This document shows, piece after piece, positions 45,291-56,119 of a stretch of 64,000 nucleotides of DNA. Below the pieces are notes generated by a model that was not told where the DNA came from, searched no databases, and worked only from the letters and a program-made list of their open reading frames with translations. This stretch comes from Branchiostoma floridae (taxonomy: Eukaryota; Chordata; Leptocardii; Amphioxiformes; Branchiostomatidae), in assembly GCF_000003815.2 (NCBI RefSeq), contig NC_049988.1, positions 2,226,785-2,290,784 on the forward strand, in the 5' to 3' direction. A program made the position numbers and the translations under genes. Numbering within the stretch: position 1 is the stretch's first letter; each line of letters starts with the position of its first letter.

Positions 45291-45884
45291 AAACCTTTGT
45301 TGCAAGACGGGTTGAATAAAATTATTTTAGGCCATGCCTCAGATATATTTACGATGATAATGAATATCGTAAGATTTTAGTTGTTGAAACAAACGATCTC
45401 TTGAACGTCCTGGCAATATATAAAAAGAAAGATTTAGATTTTTAACACGCTTGCTGGACATTGCCGAAGGGTACATGAGACACTGTACGTAGACAACCTG
45501 GACATTGTGTTGCCACTTTGGGGGACATTTTCCAAAATTTTACGGTTATTAGATACGACCGTATGCATCACATCTTGCATCATTTGTTTAATATCTGTTT
45601 CTGTGTGGGTAAAAGTTATAATTTTCCATTTGTAAATGTATACTATATTTGACAACTTCTCTTTGTAGTAAATATTGGATCATATTGCAAAGGCACGGCA
45701 TGTTATTAATATTAATGTATACAAATATGATATATATATTTAGTGCGCTGTTAACACATGTACGTTTTTATTTTCTCAAACAATTATTTGTTCCTGTTCA
45801 CAAGCTCTGACCACGAAATTTTACAAAAAAAAGTAGGGCAATATTCACTCAATTTACACATAGTACATAACTTTAAATCATAGT

Positions 45885-46044
45885 AATCTCCAAGCAGACC
45901 GTACGGTAGCATAAGATAGTATCAAAAGCTGGCAGAGGGGTGCGTCTACTACCGGTGTCCGTCTCACTCCCTTTAACCGGCTATGCTTCACGGACAGAGC
46001 TTTGATACTATTTTATGGCATCGTAGGATCTCCTTGGAGATTTA
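45885..46044. mobile_element. MITE (160 bp), AATCTCCAAGCAGA family
   Basis: Left end AATCTCCAAGCAGACC then GGTAGCATAAGATAGTATCA. The right end is the complement of TGATACTATTTTATGGCATC then GTAGGATCTCCTTGGAGATT. Flanks are AATCATAGT (45876-45884) and AACCATAGT (46045-46053), a 9-bp target duplication with one mismatch. It is the same family as 30793-30965, lying just 3' of the kelch gene cluster. Confidence 0.85.
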
Positions 46045-46725
46045 AACCATAGTCACGTCAATTATAACACCTATTGACGACCGGTGACGATCCCCGCCAG
46101 ACAGTGTCCTCTGTATTTTACTATAGGCCTGGTATTTTCAGCATGCAAGCTTGCAAGTTCAGAATATTTTTACATGCAAATCTCAAAAATTACATGCAAA
46201 TTGCAAGTTAAGTATGTGTATTTCGAACCCTTTGGTTTTAATCTAATGTGCGTAACTTTGCAAATGGCTTTGAAACGAAATTGTAAGGTGACCTACAAAT
46301 ACAACGTTCATCACGACACACAAACCGAAATATAAAACATACAAGTTGAATTATATGTACAATGATGATAAAGGTTTTATAAAGGGCATATCTTTCTGTG
46401 TATCCCGGTCACACCAAATGTACCATAAATTGCCAGTATACTAACTAGGAATGTGCTCGAGATAAAGGTATATAGTAATTCCTGCTGTTAAACTTTAGGA
46501 AATCATCAGTTCTGTCTCTTAAAGAAAGATGTCCCTATCTAAAAGTATAAAATCTAGCATATCTATCTCATTGTTGAGATCTAAAAAAAAATGTCTTCAA
46601 TCAGTCTTGCTCTGTAGTCTCTACTTCCTTATCCTTCACATTAACAATAAAGACGTAAGAAGTGATGTGTATTTTTGTGTCTCTTTCCTTCACGTTAGCA
46701 ATAAAAGTGTAGAAGTGATGTGTTT

Positions 46726-49700
46726 TTATGTCTCCTTAAGATATGGCAGGTACAATCGTGCCACAGGGCAGTGAGGACCATACGTATCATATTTCTCATC
46801 AGGTAGGGTGGTCTTCAAGTCTCTCCAGGCATCAGCAGACCTGTCATACACATATACGTGATGCGTACAGGATGTTGGTGACCATTCTCTGTCAGGGTCA
46901 TCAACGTCCAACAGTGCATGCAGCTGGTTTTCCATTACGAAAAGAGTTGGACGGTACTTCATACCAAGGTTTCGTGGATTGGGCCAGCCTTGCAGTACCT
47001 GCCAACAGTCTGACTCTGTGTTGTACACCAGAGTCTGAGTGAATTCAAAATCAATGCAGAAAATATTTGTTCCCATGGCAACGGCTGTACAGGGATCAGG
47101 AACGTCGATAGGTGGAGTCCGCTTGCTCCACTGGTCCTGACTTGGGTTGTAGCAATGCACTTCCTCACTTCTGAGGAAATAGAGATGTGAACCGCAGGGC
47201 ACTGTTGCACTGTGGTATAAAGTTTCCCTGAGTTGCAGCTGTGAACACTCCTGCCACTGGTTCGTGTGCGGGTTGTACTTTATCACCTGCAGCAAAGGTC
47301 GCTCTTCCTCAGGATTAACAGCAAGGTAATATAAAACCCCATCAACTTCATAAAAGTTTGTCTCATACAAGTCATCTGCTGGTCCATTAGAGGAGGACAC
47401 ACCAACTTGTTTCCACACGTTTTCTGCATGGTTGTATTTAAACAGGGATAACTTCCTATCTTCTGATTGCATGATATAAATGTCATTATCACTGGTGACT
47501 GTCATGGTTCTGGCAGGAGGGAGGTCTTCTTGCTTGTACGTGCAGCTGATGTACTTCCCTTCACGAGGGTTCATGAAAAAGAGATCCTTGGAACTGGAGA
47601 AGACAAAATACATTGAAAAATGTAAATAAAACTGGACTGGAAACTCATATGTTTTAATAGAATGAGGCTAAACTCTATACTGTTCTATGAAATCTGATCT
47701 TCTGGCTCCTAACAAATGTCCTTCTGTATGAGTAGCAATCGGATGAATTTATTGAAAGACAAAAAATGAGGACTGATGTTGTCCAAGGATTGTTCACTGC
47801 TTACAAAGTCAATCAAACAAGTATACACTAACTTGTAGTCTGAATTGTACATCAGAATCATTTCTGTAGTCATCCCAAGCCTCGGCTTCAGGTCAGGGTT
47901 CCCTTTCTGTACCATATTCCTGATGACTTCAGAACTCCCAGGATCCTCCCTGACCAGGGGGTGCTCCAAGATGGCTGCAGTGTCATCTGAGGTCAGCAGG
48001 TTGTAGCGGATGTGAGGGAGGATGCTGGGTAGGTGGTGCAGTCTGTGTGATACAAGAGGTTCACATGGGGGTGTTAGGATATGCATGGCAAGGCAAAACT
48101 TGTCTGTAGGGTACAGAACAGAAGATGGCATGATGCTGTCTGCACAGAGTAGGACCAAATTTTTGTAGACATGTTTCTAAATCACTGAAGAAAATTCTGA
48201 GATGTTGAATCTTGTATTATAACCTGCCAAAATGGTAATAATGAATTGGGTGTCACAGTCATTCAATGTGTACACAGAATTACCAACAGATTAGACAATA
48301 GAAGACAGCTATGGAGATAATTACACCAACCTGTCCTGCTTGCTGTACTGCACCCATCTCACCACAGCCTCCCACACTTTTGTCTCCTCTTTAACATCCA
48401 GCTCATCGTGGCTGATGATCTCAGTCAGCTGATTCACACTCATGCTGCAAAACTCCTCACTGGAGGCAACCTGTGGAGGTGCAGAGTTCATGTACATGTA
48501 TGGTACTGTAGAAAGCAATGTTTTATTTGTAAAGGCTTATTAATAACAGTGAAAGATTAGCACTGCAAAGTGGGGTCCATTTTTTGTTATTTGGAAGACA
48601 GCTATTAAGATCACAAAATAAAAGAAAAAATTGTAGATAAAATCCCCTAAAATATCTGTCACTTTCCTTATGAAAGAAATTAAAGGTTTCCAATAAGTTT
48701 TTAATTCTTCCAGAAGTGAAGTGACCCACAGTCAAAATACCAGACCCACCTCAGCAAAGTTTCTATGGATCAAATGCAGACAAGGTTTCTGGACACTGTC
48801 CACAGAGAAGACATCAGAAAACTTGTACAGGTCCACACAGGTGGAGCGCCCCACGTTCATGGCCATGTAGCTGCTGCAGGTGTCTCTCACATAGTCCAGT
48901 TGGAGGAGGTCAGCTGCCTGGTACAGGGGCTGCACTTTGTCCAGGGACACATGGAGGGTTCCAGAGTAGATGTAACTCAGGATCTCCTCAAACATGGCTG
49001 CATCCAAACCCTGCAAAACAATAACAACATATCATTATTACTAGTAGTATGTATATGGAGGAAAAATATATCATAAATTTATTGCATTATAAAGCAAAGG
49101 TCAAATTTTCATGCGATTCTGCTTCTTCATATTCACGTATATAAGCTACAACTTCTGCAGAATGTAGTGTCAACAATTTTTGTTTCGCAAAGTTGACCTT
49201 TCATGAGAAGCTCTGCTGGCAGGACCTTGCAGGGAGAAGGCGGGATCATGTGTGCATTATGGTTTACAAGTGTATCAATGGGCTAGCACCAACATACCTA
49301 TCATCCATCTTCTCTCACAACCACAACTCACACAATTACCAAACCAGACAGACATCACTCCTATACAAACCCTTTTTTAAGACCACAACAGGACAGCGTA
49401 CATTTGCCTACAGAGGTGCTAAACACTTTAATTCACTTCCAGCCTACATTAAGCAAGTTCAAAGCCTAAATTCATTTAAGTCAGCTTTGAAAGACCTAAA
49501 TAGTCCCTGTACTGAGTAGTGACCTCTGACCTCCCAAACTGTCGACCTTGGATCGGATTATGATTTTGATTTATCTGTGTCTTTCATGTTTCAGTTGTAT
49601 TTATATGTTCCGACGTACATGTCTACTTTTCTCTCTGTAAGTTGTTTTGTTTATTTCCTTGTATGTATATGTGAAACTGGGCCCTATTGAAAACCAGTGT

Positions 49701-50203
49701 ACTAGCACTGAATAGGCTACCCAGGTGTATGAAAATAAACAAACAAACAAACAAACCCGAGAATACCAAAGAGGTCAGTAAGTGGGGAGGGGGCATGACA
49801 AGGGACACATAGGAGCCAAGGGATGTTGAACATTGATGGTTTTAGTAAACAATGAGTTGTCATTGTTTTGTGTGTTCTGTAGGATACATAGCATATTATA
49901 ATGGTCATTATTTCACTCTATTTAAACCAAACATCACGTCAATCCTACCTGTAAAACAACCGTCTTCTGGTGACTTTCCGCCATGTCACTTGTAAACATG
50001 GCCCTGAAGTAGGGGCTGGCCGCGGACAGAACAAGCCGATGGCAGGGAAACCGCCGGTTCTCGACTTCAAGGACGACATCCTGCAGTACCTCAGCCTTCT
50101 GTAAGTCGCACACAGTTCCAAGAAACCCGTGCAGATAGCTCTCGTCTTGGTAGGAACGATGACGAACTGCGCTGACGAGGATTTCTTGGTCTGCAGCAGC
50201 CAT
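46726..50203 (-). CDS. Kelch-like BTB-BACK-kelch protein (complete copy)
   Basis: Exons on the minus strand: 50203-49949, 49010-48750, 48470-48331, 48042-47833 and 47593-46726. All are GT-AG and join in frame to 577 residues, a normal KLHL/KBTBD length. Residues about 30-140 are the BTB domain (hallmark [19 protein letters not shown] in exon 1; [16 protein letters not shown] in exon 2). Residues about 145-250 are BACK ([31 protein letters not shown]). The last exon has five or so kelch blades ([59 protein letters not shown]), with the usual double-Gly mostly lost. Such proteins usually present substrates to Cullin-3 ubiquitin ligase. Orthology to a named vertebrate KLHL or KBTBD is not clear. 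The stop lies inside a 3' duplication (46630-46735). Confidence 0.9.
49195..49757 (+). mobile_element. 5'-truncated LINE insertion in intron 1
   Basis: The plus-strand frame 49193-49519 ([51 protein letters not shown]) is the C-terminal end typical of CR1/Jockey-type ORF2. A 3' region follows, with the tail repeat AAACAAACAAAC at about 49733-49757. Comparison with the homologous introns of the neighbouring copies shows the insertion point: the host phrase GCAAAGTTGACCTTT stops at 49194 and resumes after the tail. It lies antisense to the kelch gene. Confidence 0.8.
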
Positions 50204-52147
50204 GTTGATGACGATTAAATGACACCAGGGTCAAAGAGTAGCTAGGCAAGACCAACACTGATTACCCACATAATGTAGCAGGAAGAGTGCTGGCATCATA
50301 TCTCGAGATCGAAGGATGTCTTCCATTACATGTAACTTCTTGATAGTGAAAAAATTACCAGCAAATTTAAAAAAAAATATTTGGTCATGTCTTTGCCGGA
50401 TGTGAATCTATGTAACAATATGTATACATTGGGCCAGCTGATGGGCATACAGTGGAGCTAACGTTATACATTTTTTCTTTGAACATGACATTAGATGGAT
50501 TACTTTACAACGGGCATTGAAACAGAAGAGTACTTGGCAAAACCCACGTGTACTGTATTGTTTGCAATCTCAATAAATCAAATCAAGTAAAAAGGATTAC
50601 ATGTATGTATCAGTGGATAATTATTGTTTACAAAATGATACAAAAATGCACATTGTAAATGGAAACATAAATCCGTGTTAATATAATGAATAACACCCAA
50701 TATCGTGTAAGTCTCAGTCATGTTAGATTTAGTCTGCAATCATAATCTGGTGCACTCTTTATGAAAAGCCATAACATTCCAATAGGCGTCTGAAGCAAAA
50801 GCCCTGAACTCTATGCAGTCCTTCACTGAAAGGTCTGACCAGTGTATGGCTGCTAGAAGTGCAACTTATATTATTGTTCAAGTAAACTTATTATATCATA
50901 TAATCATGTGATGCAAAAAGTCAAATATAAACACTACGGTAAATGGCGTATAGCATATAAAAATAGAGAAAAATGAAAACAAAATGTATAGCACAAATAC
51001 AAAGTTAACATAATACAAAAAAACGGAATATAAAACAAGGACAGCAAAAATTCAAAGTTAACCTAATACAAAAATAGAAAACAAATTCGGAGGGCATAAA
51101 TTCAAAGTTTGCTTGAATTTTACAATAACAGGAAACAAACTAGAACAGAACAATAAAATGTTAACCTAATAAACTGAAAGCAAACCCAGACTAATGATTA
51201 CGGGTAATAGATTGGTTTGATCACACTTCTGCGAACTACACAAACGGCTTGTCACAGGGGGTGATGAATCGTTTTGACCTTTAAATACATGTACATCACA
51301 ATTCATTCGAATGTGTACACGTTAACCAAAAGTCCATTCTTCCAGCACATTTTAGTGATGACATCACCTTGTGGTGCAAGCAGTTTTTGTTGTCTGGAGA
51401 AGTGTAACATCTTCTGTTACGCACATGATGACACATTGAACGTTTTCCTTTCATTTATTACGAAGTTGGTAGCCTCAAAAGAAAGAAGAATCGTGCGCAC
51501 ATCAGATCACAAATGCATCCTTATCTATAAGAAGGAATAGGGTTTTCTATAAAATGTACTGCAAGATCGATCCCATTGTAGGGACATTAAGCAAAACCTA
51601 CGATATAAACAAAAATGTTGTTAAACAACCCTGTCCTGCAACCGTGCAGAGCTCTATTTGTTTTTATCATTTAACCCTATTCAGATCGGGCTTTTTTGGT
51701 CATCCCTGGACCGGGGGGGGGGGGCTTTTGAGGCCCTCCACTTCTAAGTCCTCTAACTCTTGAACGACCTGCCATAGGGCCACCAAATTTTCAGGACATG
51801 ATATCGACATAATATCTGACAAGTATTTAACGTTTGACGTTACGTTGACGTAATATGACGTAATTATGACGTCATTAATTTGATTATATTGGCTGGACCC
51901 ATGAAAAAAGGGTATTCTCAGACAACTTCAAGTTATACTACAAAAATGTAACAACAAGTGCAGATAACAGAAAAATAATGTTTATTACGACTTTTTTTGC
52001 CAATAGCAACATCGACGACGTCATAATGACGTCATAAGTACTCCCTTCTGGAGTGGAATGCCCCTTTAATGAAACATCAACTTATCAATAAAATATTTTA
52101 TGTCATGTTAAAACAATAAGATGTACCTCAAAAGCCCTGACACCCAC
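50204..52147. other. Intergenic region with a TGACGTCA-rich repeat
   Basis: No gene is recognised between the complete kelch gene and the pseudogene. The 51670-52065 segment has a run of G (51709-51723) and several ATGACGTCAT or related palindromes (about 51868, 52016, 52028), and reads like a dispersed repeat. Short open segments at 51274-51540 and 51554-51763 have no domain. Confidence 0.5.
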
Positions 52148-53297
52148 CTGTCCTCCCTGCTGTGCTGCACCCATCTCACCTCAGCCTCCCACACTGTTGT
52201 CTCCTCTTTAACATCTAGCTCATCGTGGCTGATGATCTCAGTCAGCTGACTGACACTCAGGCTGCAGAACTCCTCACTAGAGGCAACCTGTGGAGGTGCA
52301 GAGTAGATGTATATGTACCAATGTATTGCAGGAAAGTGTGATTTAACATTGTTGTTAATGTGGTGATCAAAAGTAAAATGTAAACAATGATCTGTGTCTG
52401 TTTTTTTATTGCCGGTATATCTAAACTTCAGTTTAACATACTCTGTACTTCAATTCGAAAGATTCGAACTCGCTTAAGTGCAACGTTGCCAAACAATTGT
52501 TCTTGAACCAAACTGGTTGACCTGTTCCATAGCTCTGTTGTTTTGTTGGAATCGACCAATAAAGTCGTTGATGCGATGTGATTTAATGCCAAGTCAAGCT
52601 ATTTGTGATAGGCTTGCAATTTCTCTGGTTGGCACGATATAAATAAAATACAAAACGGCTCTTCAAAATTCTATATCAACCTAAATCCCGGTCCTCCCAC
52701 AAATCCAAGGTTGGGCCATACAGAATACTGTCATTTATATAGAATAGAAAATCATGTATTCATTACATATCACATAATTCCTATTACGCATCACATAATT
52801 TGTTCTACTGTTAGTACTAGAAGGAAATAAAGTTGACAAAGAAAAGGAGTGATGATATACATGCACTGCAGCAAAACCTATGTTCCTGTTCTGTGAATTA
52901 AAACTTAAATATCTGTTTATTTTGTATCTCTTTCATTTACATTCCAGTGTGTGCAATTCATTCTCTTTATGTTAGGTACGATATGAGATTGGAATTTGGG
53001 ACATTGGACTAACCCATTATGAAGACTGACCACACTAAAATGCCTGACAATCCACTTCTGACAACGACTCCGGTCAATATCCTGCGAGTAGACATAAAAA
53101 AACTTGTACAGGTTCACACAGGTGGAGCGCTCCACTTTCACGTTTTCTACCATGTAGCTGCTGCAGGTGTCTCTCACATAGTCCAGTTGGACGAGGTCGG
53201 CTGCCTGGTACAGGGGCTACACTTTGTCCAGGGACACATGGAGGGTTCCCGAGTAGATGTAACTCAGGATCTCCTCAAACATGGCTGCATCCAAACC
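52148..53297 (-). pseudogene. Truncated BTB-BACK copy of the kelch-like family
   Basis: Two exons homologous to exons 2 and 3 of the neighbours remain: 53297-53031 and 52287-52148 (140 bases, the same length as in all other copies). The first carries the BTB end ([19 protein letters not shown]) followed by an in-frame TAG where the paralogues have CAG or CAA. Its later part is diverged (an extra Val-Lys-Val-Glu, RSRCQKWIVRHFSV). The second keeps an intact BACK start ([20 protein letters not shown]). Exon 1 and the kelch exons are missing. Intron-1 sequence of the family is still visible at about 54895-55200, so the promoter-side exon was deleted from an originally full gene. Confidence 0.88.
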
Positions 53298-53404
53298 CTG
53301 CAGAACAACACAATGTAACAATGTTTAACCTTTTACCACAGAAAGCATCATTATCAAGGTATCTATAGCAGGGAAATATATAGTCACAGTTTGTTGCCAA
53401 TAAG

Positions 53405-54870
53405 GGTGTCAGGCAGGGGTGTAACCTAAGCCCTATCCTTTTTAATCTTTTTATAAACGACCTTGTTCACGAGTTAGATAATACCGAATGTTCTCCACCC
53501 GCACTCAATAATTTATTAGTGTCATGTTTGCTATATGCAGACGATGTCTTTTTATTCTCTGAGACCCAAAAAGGACTGCAAAGTGCATTAGATAAACTAA
53601 ACATATTCTGCAATAAATGGAAGCTCGAAGTGAATCTAAAGAAATAAAAAATCATCATATTCAACAAATCTGGCCTTATATTTAAAACAAAACATTTTAT
53701 TCGGACAAGAGAGAGAAGACATCGTACCTTCATATTGCTACCTAGGTATTACCATAACATCATCAGGTACCTTTTAATTAGCCAAAAACAATTGTCAAAC
53801 AAAGCGAGCAAAGCCATGCACAGCTTCAAATGTCTAACTAGTTCATCAGTCTCACCCGATAGCCTTCTAAGAATATTCGATTCCTGTGTTAAACCCATTC
53901 TGTTATATGGTTGTGAAATTTGGGGTGCCGAGAAATTAAATGATACATCTCCGATCGAAATTACACACAACCAATTCTACAAGAACATTCTTGGGGTCTC
54001 TAGAAATAGTAGTAATTTAGCATGTAGGTCCGAATTAGGCAGATTTCCACTAGACATAGATATTTCCGTTCGACTTGTAAAATATTGGTTGTGTTTAACA
54101 CAAATGGATTTTACTACGCATCCATTACAAGTAAATGCACTCTTGGAACAGCATAACTCCGTTGTAAACGGCCGGAGAAGAGCACTTTTACAGCGTGTCA
54201 AAGATTTACTTGATTATAGTGGATATTATTATCTCTGGTACTCTGACAACTCACTCTGTGACCCTGTATATGTATGGAATATGATAAGGAACAGAATTAC
54301 CAATATGTTTATCCAGACGTCTCTACATAATATAAGTATAGATACCGGTTGAGCTGAGATTCTACAAAACTTGTAAATCTGTATACGCTAGAGAGAAGTA
54401 ATTAGAACTAGTTGAATTCGAGCTGCGCTCCGCAATAAGCAAAGTCAGAATTAGCGCTCATCCTCTTGAAGTGGAAAGAGGGAGATATAAGAGATTACCA
54501 GTGTGTGAAAGAATTTGTAAATATTGTACATCTAAAGCAGTGGGAGACGAAATACATTTCATTTCCAAATGTTCTTTCAGCGAAACCGAAAGAATCACTC
54601 TGTTTAGAGAGGTCACAAAGTATTATCCCAACTTCCCAACATTGACAGACGAACAGAAAGCCACTTTTCTCTTGAAATTGCAGAGCCCACGAATTTTAGA
54701 AAATGTGGGGCTTTTCGTCTCCCTCTGCTTCCAAAAAAGAAGTCAAACCCAACCTGTTTAGAAATAGCCAACACTAGCATTAGATTAGAATATTGTTTAT
54801 GACTGTCCATTGTCACTATGTGTATACCATGTACTTGCAATTAGCCCTCGGGCACGAACTTGCAAATAAA
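53405..54870 (+). pseudogene. LINE reverse transcriptase and C-terminal remnant
   Basis: The plus-strand reading begins VRQGCNLSPILFNLFINDL, continues LLVSCLLYADDVFLFSETQK with the catalytic YADD (about 53534-53545), then NKWKLEVNLKK before a stop at about 53646. Frame 53735-54352 adds CVKPILLYGCEIWGAEKL and further C-terminal sequence. Frame 54471-54761 adds the Cys/His end (ERICKYCTSKAVGDEIHFIS). A tail with AATAAACTTCTTATAT follows near 54870. Stops and frameshifts separate the blocks, and the endonuclease part is absent. It sits in the former intron 1 of the truncated kelch copy, antisense to it. Confidence 0.85.
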
Positions 54871-56119
54871 CTTCTTATATAAACAAATTCTTTTGATTAT
54901 AAACTGAAGGTTAAAGTTTCATCCTATTCTGCTTTTTTATCTACATAATCTCTATTACTAGTACTAGTTTTGGGACACATAGTAAATAATAATTTTCTGA
55001 TTACTGTAAGCTCTTATCTTTGGGGTAGAAGTACAGGCTCATGATATTGATTTGTGAACGGCAAAGTTGACCTTTAAACCCTAAACACCTCTAAAGGACC
55101 AGTAGGTGGGAGGGGGTGGCATAGTTAGACACGCATCAAAGGAAAGTTTAACATTGTTGATATTCTGAATAAAAGGTATTGATTTTAGACAGAAATTATT
55201 TGTATGTGGCTCTGAATCGTAATATTTACAGGTTTGTGGTAGCAAAACCTGTATTATTTTTAGGACTTATTTGTTGTTGTTGAAAGCGAAAAAAAATATG
55301 GTCAGGTGAATCCAGAAGCAACAAATAATAAAACTTTTTGTATCATAACAATAAATAACAATCAATATTTTTATCTGTGCAGCTGAAAGGAAGGATATAC
55401 GTGTCCTTTATTTTAGTAGTAAATTCTACTAGTACAATGACATTCAACAACATTCAACTAGTACACTGGAACAAACGTTACTTCATATTTCATATGCCCA
55501 AATGGCCATGATATTCATGTACAATCTGTGCCTTAAATTTATCATAGATCATTCTGCCCAGCATCTCTAGTGTCCTTGCAACTAAAAAATGAGATAACTC
55601 AGTACTTTTATCATCTATTAGCTGTGAATAGATGCAATGGTTCAACAATATTGTCAACATTATTTCTAAATATCATAAAAATGACTTGAATTATGTTGAC
55701 TCCGTCCAGTAAACATTACTTGTAATATCTAATAACTGGTAATTAAAAAAAAATATTTGTAAAAATCCATCTCTCCACTCCCACCAAAAAGAATGCTTGG
55801 TATGAGAAAACAAGTGTCCCAAATCCAAAACATACAACTTATCCATATTCTATTTTGTTCTCATCAGTTACATCTAGCAAATATTTCATACCAATATGAA
55901 AACTACAAAAATACCTACAATTTGAATCACTTTGTCATACAAAAACAGATTTTTTTCTCGATGGTGCCATGTCCAACACAATACCAGAAGATCAAATGTT
56001 CCCGTATTCAAATGAAACAAAGAGGGGCTAACGTCCAACCACCAAGGTGCTACTCAAAGTAAAATAAAGCCACTGTAAAAGGCACGTAACAAAAGGCAAC
56101 AGCAGCACTAATGATATAA
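54871..56119. other. Relic of kelch-family intron 1, then spacer
   Basis: About 54895-55200 resembles intron 1 of the complete genes. Examples are CATCCTATTCTGCTTTTTTA, the GCAAAGTTGACCTTTAAACC phrase and AAACACCTCTAAAGGACCAG with GTGGGAGGGGG, comparable to 59470-59690 and 49095-49850. The remainder to 56119 is AT-rich spacer without a gene. Confidence 0.6.

Noticed and set aside
46743-47042. Plus-strand frames across the kelch exons
   Set aside because: They are antisense shadows of the conserved minus-strand kelch exon.
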